From the NCBI GenBank assembly GCA_934162425.1, contig CAKPIS010000010.1, positions 1 through 38,912 of the forward strand: DNA of 38,912 bases. Direction: 5' to 3'. Source of the DNA: an uncultured Bacilli bacterium (GTDB lineage Bacteria; Bacillota_I; Bacilli_A; RF39; UBA660). This document shows, in pieces, positions 1-7,589 of the stretch. A program made the translations under genes and the position numbers. Numbering within the stretch: position 1 is the stretch's first letter; each line of letters opens with the position of its first letter. Under the pieces are notes generated by a model. That model searched no databases. It was not told where the DNA came from and was given only the letters and a program-made list of their open reading frames with translations.

Positions 1-287
1 ATCACATCGGATTTTGTATATCCTAAACTTATTAAAAATACTATTTTAACTTTTATATTTTCTTTACTATAACTATACAATTGTGGCAAAAGCCTTGTCA
101 TCTTTATCACATCAGCCTTTGTATAGCCTAAACTTATTAAAAATAAAATCTTATCTTCTATTGTTTCTTTACTTAAACCATATAATGTTGGAAGGCTTTT
201 TGTCATCTTTATCACATCGGATTTTGTATATCCTAAACTTATTAAAAATACTATTTTAACTTTTATATTTTCTTTACTATAACTATA
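1..287 (-). repeat. 105-bp coding repeats of copy 1
   Basis: Two complete units and one partial unit of the 35-codon mTERF-like repeat lie here, and the array continues beyond the left edge. Confidence 0.85.
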
Positions 288-485
288 TAATGTTGGCAAA
301 AGCTTTGTCATCTTTATTACATCGGTTTTTGTATAGCCTAAGCCAATTAAATAATTAAAATTCTCATTTATCTTTTTACATAACGTCTCATCTTTTAAAG
401 TTACTAGTGGATATGAACTAGCTATATCCTCTGCATCCTTATTACTATATCCTAAATTTATTAATAGTTCTATGCTTTTTAACAT
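1..485 (-). CDS. mTERF-like repeat protein, copy 1 (3' end cut by window edge)
   Basis: The first 161 codons are present, and the reading frame runs off the left edge still open. The layout matches the two neighbouring genes: a 66-residue N-terminal region beginning MLKSIELLINLGYS, then 35-residue repeats (two complete and one partial here). Each repeat has the pattern FLISLGYTKxDVIKMTKxLPxL followed by YSYSKENI, which fits the mTERF motif (two helices, a conserved Pro, then a short helix). The start at 485 is supported by a G-rich Shine-Dalgarno (AAGGGGGGAT) seven bases upstream. Only 25 bases separate it from the stop of copy 2, so it should be cotranscribed with it. Function is unknown; mTERF superhelices in organelles bind nucleic acid. 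The C-terminus cannot be seen. Confidence 0.85.
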   Translation of the reverse strand, partial: MLKSIELLINLGYSNKDAEDIASSYPLVTLKDETLCKKINENFNYLIGLGYTKTDVIKMTKLLPTLYSYSKENIKVKIVFLISLGYTKSDVIKMTKSLPTLYGLSKETIEDKILFLISLGYTKADVIKMTRLLPQLYSYSKENIKVKIVFLISLGYTKSDV

Positions 486-510
486 AAAAAATCCCCCCTT
501 GTCAATTAAA

Positions 511-2058
511 TTAACATTTTTTTATCAAGCACTTTTTCTTTTCTTTGTAATCTTCATAACTATATTTTTTAAGTAACACTTCTTTACTTACTCCGTATTG
601 TTTTTTAAACATAGTTTCATTATAAAATAATTTTCTATAATTAAATTCATCTATTGATATACATTTTTCTTTTATTAAAAACTCATATCTTGCATATGTA
701 AGATGTGCACTTTGCATTAGTTGTTTTGTATCATTTATTACTATATCTTCTAAACCTATATCTTTTAAATATTTTATTTTTTCTTCTATTGTTTCTTTAC
801 TTAAACCATATAATGTTGGTAAAAGTTTTGTCATATTTATTACATCGGCTTTTGTATAGCCTAAACTTATTAGAAATACTATTTTTTCTTCTATATTTTC
901 TTTACTTAAACCATATAATGATGGCAAGATTTTTGTCATTTTTATTACATCTACTTTTGTATATCCTAAACTTATTAAAAATGATATTTTTTCTTCTATT
1001 GTTTCTTTACTTAAACCATATAATGTTGGTAAAAGTTTTGTCATCTTTATTACATCGGATTTTGTATAACCCAGGCTTATTAAAAATGATATTTTTTCTT
1101 CTATTGTTTTTTTACTTAAACTATATAATGATGGCAAATGCTTTGTCATTTTTATTACATCAGGCTTTGTATAGCCTAAACTCATTAAAAATGTTATTTT
1201 TTCTTCTATATTTTCTTTGCTATAACCATATAATGATGGCAAAAGCTTTGTCATCTTTATTACATCGGCTTTTGTATAACCTAGGCTCATTAAAAATGCT
1301 ATTTTTTCTTCTATTGTTTCTTTACTTAAACTATATAATGATGAAAAGCTTTTTGTCATCTTTATTACATCGGATTTTGTATAACCTAAACTTATTAAAA
1401 AATTTATTTTATTTGCTATTGTTTCTTTGCTAAAACTATATAATTGTGGCAAACTTTTTGTCATTTTTATTACATCAGATCTTGTGTATCCTAAGCTTAC
1501 TAAAAATACTATTTTTTCTTCTATTGTTTCTTTACCATAACCATATAATGATGGAAAGTTTTTTGTCATATTTATCAGATCAGTTTTTGTATAGCCTAAA
1601 CTTACCAAAAATGATATTTTTTCTTCTATTGTTTCTTTACTATAACTATATAATGATGGCAATTTTTTCGTCATCTTTATTACATCGGATTTTGTATAAC
1701 CTAAACTTATTAAAAATGCTATTTTAACTTTTATATTTTCTTTGCTATAACTATATAATGCAGGTAAAAATTTTGCCATCTTTATTACATCAGGTCTTGT
1801 ATAGCCTAGACTTATTAAAAATGTTATTTTTTCTTCTATTGTTTCTTTACTATATCTATATAATGCCGGAAAATGCTTTGTCATCTTTATCACATCAACT
1901 TTTGTATAACCTAAGCCAATTAAATAATTAAAATTTTCATTTATATTTTTACATAACGTCCCATCTTTTAAATTTACTAGTGGAAATGAACTAATTATAG
2001 CTTCTGCTTCTTTCTTACTATATCCTAAATTTATTAATAATTCTACGCTTTCTAACAT
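511..2058 (-). CDS. mTERF-like repeat protein, copy 2 (515 aa, ten full repeats)
   Basis: This is a 515-residue protein with no signal peptide or membrane segment. Residues 1-66 form an N-terminal unit that already ends in the repeat pattern. Residues 67-416 are ten perfect-length 35-residue repeats with consensus Y-S-[YL]-S-K-E-[TN]-I-E-E-K-I-x-F-L-I-S-L-G-Y. Residues 417-515 are a half repeat plus a Lys-rich tail ending KKKCLIKKC. The LG-Y-T-K-x-D-V-I-K-M and LPxL spacing matches the mTERF fold, known mainly from mitochondrial and plastid transcription and ribosome-assembly factors. Within repeats, the residue before the D of YTKxD and the residue before [LF]P vary, while most others are nearly fixed. 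The Shine-Dalgarno is AAAGGGGGAT. The gene sits between two paralogues with identical 25-base spacers. A nucleic-acid-binding role is inferred, not shown. Confidence 0.9.
   Translation of the reverse strand: MLESVELLINLGYSKKEAEAIISSFPLVNLKDGTLCKNINENFNYLIGLGYTKVDVIKMTKHFPALYRYSKETIEEKITFLISLGYTRPDVIKMAKFLPALYSYSKENIKVKIAFLISLGYTKSDVIKMTKKLPSLYSYSKETIEEKISFLVSLGYTKTDLINMTKNFPSLYGYGKETIEEKIVFLVSLGYTRSDVIKMTKSLPQLYSFSKETIANKINFLISLGYTKSDVIKMTKSFSSLYSLSKETIEEKIAFLMSLGYTKADVIKMTKLLPSLYGYSKENIEEKITFLMSLGYTKPDVIKMTKHLPSLYSLSKKTIEEKISFLISLGYTKSDVIKMTKLLPTLYGLSKETIEEKISFLISLGYTKVDVIKMTKILPSLYGLSKENIEEKIVFLISLGYTKADVINMTKLLPTLYGLSKETIEEKIKYLKDIGLEDIVINDTKQLMQSAHLTYARYEFLIKEKCISIDEFNYRKLFYNETMFKKQYGVSKEVLLKKYSYEDYKEKKKCLIKKC
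811..1860 (-). repeat. ten 105-bp coding repeats of copy 2
   Basis: There are ten consecutive 35-codon units with no length variation. Units differ at synonymous positions as well as at a few amino-acid positions, so the array is not simply a very recent slippage product. Repeat-mediated recombination is the likely source of copy-number change. Confidence 0.9.
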
Positions 2059-2083
2059 AAAAAAATCCCCCTTTTCAATTAAA

Positions 2084-2896
2084 TTAACATTTTTTTATCA
2101 AGCACTTTTTCTTTTCTTTGTAATCTTCATAATTATATTTTTTAAGTAACACTTCTTTACTTACTCCGTATTGTTTTTTAAACATAGTTTCACTATAAAA
2201 TAATTTTTTATAATTAAATTCATCTATTGATATGCCTTTTTCTTTTGTTAAAAACTCATATTTTGAATATGTAAGATGTGCACTTTGCATTAGTTTTTTT
2301 GTATCATTTATTACTATACTTTCTAAACCAATTTCTTTTAAATATTTTATTTTTTCTTCTATATTTTCTTTACTATAACTACATAATGCCGGTAAACTTT
2401 TTGTCATATTTATTACATCGGATTTTGTATAACCTAAACTCATTAAAAATGTTATTTTTTCTTCTATATTTTCTTTACTTAAACCATATAATGCTGGCAA
2501 AAGCTTTGTCATCTTTATCACATCAGTCTTTGTATAGCCTAAACTTATTAAAAATGCTATTTTTTCTTCTATATTTTCTTTACTATAACTATATAATGAT
2601 GGCAAAAGCTTTGTCATCTTTATCACATCAGTCTTTGTATAGCCTAAACTTATTAAAAATGATATTTTATCTTCTATTGTTTCTTTACTATAACTATATA
2701 ATGATGGAAAGCTCTTTGTCATCTTTATTACATCAACTTTTGTATAACCTAAGCCAATTAAATAATTAAAATTTTTAGTTATATTTTTGCATAACGTTTC
2801 ATCTTTTAAATTCACTATTGTAAATGAACTAATTATAGCTTCTGCTTCTTTCTTACTATATCCTAAATTTATTAATAATTCTACGCTTTTTAACAT
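2084..2896 (-). CDS. mTERF-like repeat protein, copy 3 (270 aa, three full repeats)
   Basis: This is the promoter-proximal member of the trio, 270 residues long. It has the same 66-residue N-terminal unit and the same 99-residue C-terminal part as copy 2, but only three full 35-residue repeats between them (residues 67-171). The two complete genes differ in length by exactly 7 x 35 codons, so whole repeats have been gained or lost in frame. The start at 2896 follows a GGGGG-containing Shine-Dalgarno that may be partly paired in the leader (see the hairpin at 2905-2935). A sigma-A promoter lies at 2939-2966. The mTERF resemblance is by motif only, and no catalytic residues are evident. It could serve as a scaffold or as a nucleic-acid-binding solenoid. 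Confidence 0.9.
   Translation of the reverse strand: MLKSVELLINLGYSKKEAEAIISSFTIVNLKDETLCKNITKNFNYLIGLGYTKVDVIKMTKSFPSLYSYSKETIEDKISFLISLGYTKTDVIKMTKLLPSLYSYSKENIEEKIAFLISLGYTKTDVIKMTKLLPALYGLSKENIEEKITFLMSLGYTKSDVINMTKSLPALCSYSKENIEEKIKYLKEIGLESIVINDTKKLMQSAHLTYSKYEFLTKEKGISIDEFNYKKLFYSETMFKKQYGVSKEVLLKKYNYEDYKEKKKCLIKKC
2384..2698 (-). repeat. three 105-bp coding repeats of copy 3
   Basis: Three complete 35-codon units of the same family as in the two downstream genes, in the same phase. Confidence 0.9.
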
Positions 2897-2904
2897 AAAA
2901 AAAT

Positions 2905-2935
2905 CCCCCTTTACTTATAAAAGTAACATATGGGG
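2905..2935 (-). promoter_or_regulatory. Leader hairpin that can pair with the Shine-Dalgarno of the mTERF-like operon
   Basis: On the minus strand the leader reads CCCC, five bases, TTACTT, TTAT, AAGTAA, A, then GGGGG. TTACTT and AAGTAA form a six-pair stem with a four-base loop. The flanking CCCC can pair with the G-run that serves as ribosome binding site. This would hide the binding site in the folded state. The structure is seen in sequence; a regulatory role is inferred. Confidence 0.45.
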
Positions 2936-2938
2936 AAT

Positions 2939-2966
2939 ATTATACATTTTTAATAATATAAGTCAA
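2939..2966 (-). promoter_or_regulatory. Sigma-A promoter of the mTERF-like gene cluster
   Basis: A -35 TTGACT and a -10 TATAAT are separated by 16 bases on the minus strand, about 43 bases upstream of the first start. It lies immediately after the era stop codon with no terminator between, so some readthrough from trpS-era is also possible. Confidence 0.75.
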
Positions 2967-2971
2967 GATAT

Positions 2972-3865
2972 CTAAATATCTTCATCTATATCATAAAAAC
3001 CTAGTTCTTTTAAATATTTTTCTTTATCTCTCCAGTTTTTGACACTTTTTACATATAAATTTAAATATACTTTTTTATCTAGCATATCTTCTATATCACT
3101 TCTTGCTTTAGAACCTATTTCTTTTAACATAGATCCTCCTTTACCTATAATAATACTTTTAAGTGAATCTCTTTCTACTATTATAGTAGCATCAATTATA
3201 GCTTTATCTTTACTTATATTAAGATTTTCAGTTACACAAGTTATTGCATGAGGAACTTCTTCTTTTGTTAATCTAAGTACTTTTTCTCTTATTAACTCTG
3301 CTATTCTAAATTCTAAAGAAGTATTTGTTATATCACTTTCTGGATAATACATAACATTATCTGGTAAGTACTTTTTTAAAGTATTAATAAGTTCATCTAC
3401 GTTTTTATTTTTAATAGCAGATAAAGGAATTATTTCTTTAAAATCATATAAGTCTTTATACTTTGTAATAAGTGAAAATAACTCATCTTTTTTTATTTTA
3501 TCTACTTTATTTAATATTAGAAAAACAGGTTTATTAACTTCTTTTATTTTTTCTAATATAAAGTTATCTCCCCTACCAAATTCTTTTGTAACATCTATTA
3601 AAAATAATATTATATCTACATCATTTAATGAATAATAAGCTTGTTCATTTAACATTTGTCCAAGTCTATTATTAGGTTTATGAATACCTGGAGTATCTAC
3701 AAATACTATTTGTGTATCACTATCAGTATATATTCCTTGCACTATATTTCTTGTTGTACCTACTTTATCTGATGTGATTGCTACCTTATAACCAATTATA
3801 CTATTAATAAGAGTTGATTTACCTACATTTGGTCTTCCAACTAAACTAACAAAACCTGATTTCAT
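2972..3865 (-). CDS. era: GTPase Era
   Basis: Era is an essential Ras-like GTPase that binds the 3' end of 16S rRNA during 30S assembly. The protein has 297 residues, the normal length. G1 is GRPNVGKST at residues 10-18, G3 is DTPG at 57-60, G4 is NKVD at 119-122 and G5 is SAI near 149-151. A C-terminal KH domain carries GKGG at 241-244. The start at 3865 follows a clear TAGGAG Shine-Dalgarno. It lies 15 bases downstream of trpS and is probably cotranscribed with it under T-box control. Pairing of era with trpS is unusual, since era more often sits near ybeY, cdd or recO. Confidence 0.97.
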   Translation of the reverse strand: MKSGFVSLVGRPNVGKSTLINSIIGYKVAITSDKVGTTRNIVQGIYTDSDTQIVFVDTPGIHKPNNRLGQMLNEQAYYSLNDVDIILFLIDVTKEFGRGDNFILEKIKEVNKPVFLILNKVDKIKKDELFSLITKYKDLYDFKEIIPLSAIKNKNVDELINTLKKYLPDNVMYYPESDITNTSLEFRIAELIREKVLRLTKEEVPHAITCVTENLNISKDKAIIDATIIVERDSLKSIIIGKGGSMLKEIGSKARSDIEDMLDKKVYLNLYVKSVKNWRDKEKYLKELGFYDIDEDI

Positions 3866-3880
3866 AAAACTCTCCTATCT

Positions 3881-4858
3881 TTAATAAAAACCTATTTTAT
3901 TTTTAACAGCTTCATATTTAGCTTTAGCATACGTTCTTGATTTTTGTCTTCCTTCTTCTAATATCTTATCTATTATATCACTATTTAAATATTCAAAGTA
4001 TTTTTCTCTAATCTTACTTAATTCTTCTATAACTACATCACAAACGCATTTCTTAAAAGTACCATAATTAGCATCTTTAAATTCATTTTCTATTTCATCA
4101 ATACTTTTGTTAGTAAATGCACTATATATATTAATTAAGTTAGATATTCCAGGTTTATTTTCTTCGTCAAATCTAACTATACTTTCTGAGTCCGTTGTAG
4201 CTTTCATAATCTTTTTTCTAATAATTTCTGGATCATCTAGTAATCTAATAACTCCGTTTTGATTTTCACTTGATTTACTCATCTTTTTAGTTGGAGTTAT
4301 TAAGTCCATTATTTTTGTACCAGTACTTGATATAACTGGTTCTGGTACTTTGAATGTATCTCCATATTTATTGTTAAATCTAATTGCAATATCACGAGCT
4401 AATTCTACGTGTTGTTTTTGATCTATTCCAACTGGTACATAATCAGTATCATAAATTAATATATCTGATGCCATTAAAACTGGATATGTAAATAAACCTG
4501 CTGTAAAGTTTTCTTTGTTTTTACTCTTTTCTTTAAATTGATGCATTCTAGATAATTCTCCAAAATAAGAATTACATTCTAATACCCAAGAAAGATTTGC
4601 ATGATATTCATTTTGAGATTGTACAAATATTGTATTCTTCTTTGGATCTATACCACATGCTAAGTATAGGGCAATTAAACTTCTTGTATTTTCTTTTAAA
4701 TTTAAATTTGAATTTGGAACTGTTATAGCATGCATATCTGCAACAAATATAAATGATTCATATTTTCCTTGTTCTTTAACCATTTGTTTTATAGAACCTA
4801 TATAATTTCCTAGTGTTATGACTCCTGTTGGTTGAAGTCCTGTTAATAATCTTTTCAT
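3881..4858 (-). CDS. trpS: Tryptophanyl-tRNA synthetase
   Basis: This class I aminoacyl-tRNA synthetase charges tRNA-Trp with tryptophan. It has 325 residues, typical of the short bacterial TrpS. The HIGH-equivalent region is TxGNYIG at residues 15-21, the GIDQKQH segment is at 144-150 and the KMSKS loop is at 192-196. The start follows an AGAGG Shine-Dalgarno. A Trp-specific T-box leader lies upstream, so the gene should be induced when uncharged tRNA-Trp accumulates. A 14-codon ORF separates the leader from the gene. Confidence 0.97.
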   Translation of the reverse strand: MKRLLTGLQPTGVITLGNYIGSIKQMVKEQGKYESFIFVADMHAITVPNSNLNLKENTRSLIALYLACGIDPKKNTIFVQSQNEYHANLSWVLECNSYFGELSRMHQFKEKSKNKENFTAGLFTYPVLMASDILIYDTDYVPVGIDQKQHVELARDIAIRFNNKYGDTFKVPEPVISSTGTKIMDLITPTKKMSKSSENQNGVIRLLDDPEIIRKKIMKATTDSESIVRFDEENKPGISNLINIYSAFTNKSIDEIENEFKDANYGTFKKCVCDVVIEELSKIREKYFEYLNSDIIDKILEEGRQKSRTYAKAKYEAVKNKIGFY

Positions 4859-4885
4859 AATTTACCTCTTTTCTATATTTTAATT

Positions 4886-4930
4886 TTATTTTATCTTATA
4901 AAATTTACACCATCGTTTAACCTTTAACAT
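4886..4930 (-). CDS. Possible 14-residue leader ORF between T-box and trpS
   Basis: ATG at 4930 opens a 14-codon frame encoding MLKVKRWCKFYKIK. It has an unusually good Shine-Dalgarno, GGATGTGAT, which differs from the anti-Shine-Dalgarno complement at one base. It contains a single Trp codon. It lies downstream of the T-box terminator and 27 bases upstream of trpS, so it would be translated only when the T-box reads through. It may be a leader peptide or a coincidental frame, and only the sequence signals support it. Confidence 0.35.
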   Translation of the reverse strand: MLKVKRWCKFYKIK

Positions 4931-4951
4931 AATATCACATCCTTTAATATT

Positions 4952-4984
4952 AAAAAAACTCTAATCCCTATAGGACAAGAGTTA
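4952..4984 (-). terminator. T-box intrinsic terminator
   Basis: AACTCT pairs with AGAGTT and GTCC with GGGA-side bases, and a run of seven T follows on the minus strand. The 5' arm lies just after the T-box sequence, as expected for a terminator/antiterminator switch. Confidence 0.85.
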
Positions 4985-5165
4985 TAACTTGTTTTAATGC
5001 CACCTATATGTACTATCATACATAAGTTATTAATAACGGATAACCAAACCGGAAATAGCCTACTAATATATTTTTCGGTATTCACTCAACAAGCCCATTC
5101 ACTAATACTTATATATAACACTTCCACCATTTATGCTACTCTCTTTAATACTTGTATTTAGTTAC
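4952..5165 (-). promoter_or_regulatory. T-box riboswitch, Trp-specific, upstream of trpS
   Basis: On the minus strand the leader has a stem I base (ACAAG near 5155 with CTTGT near 5090) and an AGAGAG motif at 5139-5144. The specifier loop contains GAA followed by TGG at 5095-5097. The T-box AGGTGGCA at 4999-5006 provides the bulge that pairs with the tRNA acceptor end. A terminator hairpin follows. The TGG specifier agrees with the downstream tryptophanyl-tRNA synthetase gene. This leader accounts for most of the gene-free stretch between 4859 and 5228. Confidence 0.9.
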
Positions 5166-5196
5166 TTTTCTTGATCAACGATTTAAATATGCTTTA

Positions 5197-5225
5197 ATTA
5201 TACAACTATTAATTATTATTTTCAA
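5197..5225 (-). promoter_or_regulatory. Sigma-A promoter of trpS-era
   Basis: A -35 TTGAAA and a -10 TATAAT are separated by 17 bases. The predicted start is near 5190, giving a leader of about 240 bases that contains the whole T-box. Confidence 0.8.
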
Positions 5226-5228
5226 GTA

Positions 5229-5552
5229 CTAATTTACCATTTTATCTATACCAGAAAATATACTAGTTAATCCTTTCTTAAAGTATTTTGCAAAAGTTTT
5301 AGAAGTAAAAAGACCAAACTTACTAATATTATTACTATAATCTTTTTTTATTTCTACCATATAATTTTCTACTTTTATTTCACGTCCTTCTTTAACATCT
5401 TTTTCAAATTGTTTTATCTTTTCATTAGTTAAATAAGTTTTTTTACTATTTACACTTTCATAGTATCCTCCAGCTTCTGCAAAATATAAGACTAAAAAAC
5501 TTAAAAATAATACCCATATACATCCATGAAATATTTTTTTATAACTAATCAT
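5229..5552 (-). CDS. Small membrane-anchored protein downstream of spoIIP
   Basis: The product has 107 residues and no family that I recognise. Residues 9-26 form a hydrophobic segment, and the rest is charged and mostly helical, so it is probably a single-pass protein with its C-terminus outside. The start overlaps the spoIIP stop as ATGA, and its Shine-Dalgarno (AAAGGTGAT) lies inside the last spoIIP codons, indicating translational coupling. That coupling suggests a role in sporulation or engulfment, but this is inference from position only. Confidence 0.8.
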   Translation of the reverse strand: MISYKKIFHGCIWVLFLSFLVLYFAEAGGYYESVNSKKTYLTNEKIKQFEKDVKEGREIKVENYMVEIKKDYSNNISKFGLFTSKTFAKYFKKGLTSIFSGIDKMVN

Positions 5553-6460
5553 ACATCACCTTTAATATATTCATATATAGACTCATATATAACATTTAAA
5601 GTATTTAAAACTTCTTCTTTAGTATTTTCTTCTCCTCCTACTTCTATTAAAAACAAATTAGGTGATATATCCTGATTATATACACCGTTTACTCCTTTAC
5701 CCTTTTTTTCATATATTCCTTTTGATATACCACTAACTTTACTTTCTATTATATTATTAAGTTTATTTGTATTTTCTAAATTAAGTTTATAATTACTATT
5801 TTCAAGTCCTATAAGAAATAAAACTTTAGCATATCTTTTATTATTATATTCAAGTGTTGATTTAGATTTATTAACGGAGTCTCTATGTATATCAAAAAAA
5901 TATCTTAAAGTACTATATTTTTTGGTAGCTTCTTTTATATAAGTTTTTGACCCATCATAAGATCTATAATATTTTAAATTATTAGAATCTAAAAATACTT
6001 GTACACTTTTATCTTCTAATATGGAATTTACTCCTTTTTTTATTAAATTATCTTTTAGATATGAAGCTGCACTTATAACATCATAATCTATATATTTTTC
6101 GTTAGTATGAGTATTATATAAATAAACTATAGGATCTGATAGTCCCTTTTCTTCTTTTATATTATTTGCGTTTTTAATATCTAAACTTACCTTTTTATTT
6201 TCTGTTTTAACTGCTCTTGAAACATTATTATTAAGTAATTTAACTGGGTTTTTAATGGTACTATCAATATCACTATTAATCTTACTTATTATGTTAAAAT
6301 TAACGTAATTAACATCTTTAGATAATATATTTTTTTTAAGTCTATTTTTTCTTAGATAACTAATCATGAATATATACGAAAAAAAGAATAGAAATAAAAA
6401 TATATATCTAATTATTTTTAATTTTCTTTTCTTTTTTGCTTTAAATCTTTTTATACTCAT
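5549..6460 (-). CDS. spoIIP: Stage II sporulation protein P (peptidoglycan amidase/endopeptidase)
   Basis: SpoIIP cleaves peptidoglycan during engulfment, in complex with SpoIID and SpoIIM. The protein has 303 residues from the chosen start, short for the family. A membrane anchor is at about residues 17-34. The SpoIIP catalytic domain shows YNTHTNE near 115, DIHRDS at 190-195 and the closing EVGG at 273-276. The start is placed at ATG 6460 because AGGTGAT lies four bases before it; a GTG nine bases upstream falls inside that Shine-Dalgarno. gpr lies upstream and the small membrane protein downstream, both in the same direction. Confidence 0.93.
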   Translation of the reverse strand: MSIKRFKAKKKRKLKIIRYIFLFLFFFSYIFMISYLRKNRLKKNILSKDVNYVNFNIISKINSDIDSTIKNPVKLLNNNVSRAVKTENKKVSLDIKNANNIKEEKGLSDPIVYLYNTHTNEKYIDYDVISAASYLKDNLIKKGVNSILEDKSVQVFLDSNNLKYYRSYDGSKTYIKEATKKYSTLRYFFDIHRDSVNKSKSTLEYNNKRYAKVLFLIGLENSNYKLNLENTNKLNNIIESKVSGISKGIYEKKGKGVNGVYNQDISPNLFLIEVGGEENTKEEVLNTLNVIYESIYEYIKGDV

Positions 6461-6532
6461 ATATATCACCTACTAATAAATTAGCATATGAGATTAATTA
6501 TTATTGTCGAATGATTTACTTATTATGATAAA

Positions 6533-7543
6533 TCATATGTCATGAAGTGACCTGTTTATACCATAACTTACAATATCACTTAATTTTTCCATTACAAAAT
6601 CTATTTCTTTTGGTGTAACAACTAAGTTATATCCTATTGGTGTTAATACTTCATATATTAAGTTCATTAATTCTTCATCATTTAAACTTCCAACTAAACC
6701 AAGTAAATTTTTTCTTTCATTAGCATCTATTTGTACATCTTCTTTTAAATAGTTAATACTCTTATGAACAAATTTTGAAGCTTTTTTCTTACTAAATTCT
6801 TTGTTAAAGACATAATTTTTTATCATATAATTTATTGTATCAAATACTATAGTAGAAGCTTTAGTAACAGTTGGAACACCAATTACTATAACAGGAACAT
6901 TTATTGTATCAAATGATACTTCTTTTCTATTATTATCTATACCACTACCTGGACAAATACCAGTATTTGATATTTGTATACTTTTATTTACTCTATCTAT
7001 AGATGATGATGAAAGAGAATCTACTACTATTAAAAGATCAGGTTTTGTTTTACTTGCAACTGCTTTAATTAAATCACTAGTTTCTATTCCAGTTGTACCT
7101 ACTACTCCAGGTTTAAAAACAGATACGTTAGAAAACTTATTTTCTACATCAACATTCATATCAAATAAGTGTTTAGTAACGATTGTTTTATCACAAACTA
7201 TAGAACCCAAACTATCAGGTGTAGATTTTTGATTACCTAAACCTACTACTAAAGTTTTAGTATTTTTATTAAAACCATTATCTATCAAAAACTCTTTTAA
7301 TGTTTCTTTAAATACTTTCTCTACTTCTTTTTTACTATCATCATCTGTTACATCATCAAATTCAAGTGTTATATAATCTCCTTTTTTCTTATTAAATGGA
7401 TTATTATCTTCTAACTTGACATAAGTTATATTAACATTATCATTTTTATATGTTTTTGATATAATATTATTTTCATTTTTTTCAATAAAATCTGTTATCA
7501 TATCTGTTCTTGTATTGTATTTTTCTAAGTCTATTTTATGCAT
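6533..7543 (-). CDS. gpr: Germination protease GPR
   Basis: GPR is the aspartic endopeptidase that degrades small acid-soluble spore proteins early in germination. It has 336 residues, close to the family norm. An N-terminal TRTDM segment (residues 11-15) resembles the propeptide region. The conserved VGLGN..TPDSLG block is at about 100-113, followed by PGVVGTTGIE and the DSL and PGSGIDNNR segments. The Shine-Dalgarno is AGGTGAT. It is divergent from rpsT and precedes spoIIP; a gpr-spoIIP pair is common in spore-formers. Confidence 0.95.
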   Translation of the reverse strand: MHKIDLEKYNTRTDMITDFIEKNENNIISKTYKNDNVNITYVKLEDNNPFNKKKGDYITLEFDDVTDDDSKKEVEKVFKETLKEFLIDNGFNKNTKTLVVGLGNQKSTPDSLGSIVCDKTIVTKHLFDMNVDVENKFSNVSVFKPGVVGTTGIETSDLIKAVASKTKPDLLIVVDSLSSSSIDRVNKSIQISNTGICPGSGIDNNRKEVSFDTINVPVIVIGVPTVTKASTIVFDTINYMIKNYVFNKEFSKKKASKFVHKSINYLKEDVQIDANERKNLLGLVGSLNDEELMNLIYEVLTPIGYNLVVTPKEIDFVMEKLSDIVSYGINRSLHDI

Positions 7544-7589
7544 ATTATTTAATCACCTATTATATTTTTACCAAAAAGAGTAAATATTA

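Noticed and set aside
705..2769. Long plus-strand open frames opposite the mTERF-like repeats, encoding hydrophobic Leu/Phe-rich repeats
   Set aside because: They are mirror images of the AT-rich coding repeats on the other strand, have no ribosome binding site and repeat with the same 105-base period. They are shadows, not membrane proteins.
1..2896. The 105-bp direct repeats as a CRISPR or satellite array
   Set aside because: There are no short palindromic repeats with unique spacers, and the period is an exact multiple of three with an open frame throughout.
6461..6532. Sigma-E promoter upstream of spoIIP
   Set aside because: CATATGCT resembles a sigma-E -10, but no acceptable -35 is present at the right distance.
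7513..7543. A clear sigma-G promoter for gpr
   Set aside because: A TATAATA fits the -10 loosely, but no GHATR lies at 17-18 bases, so no call was made.
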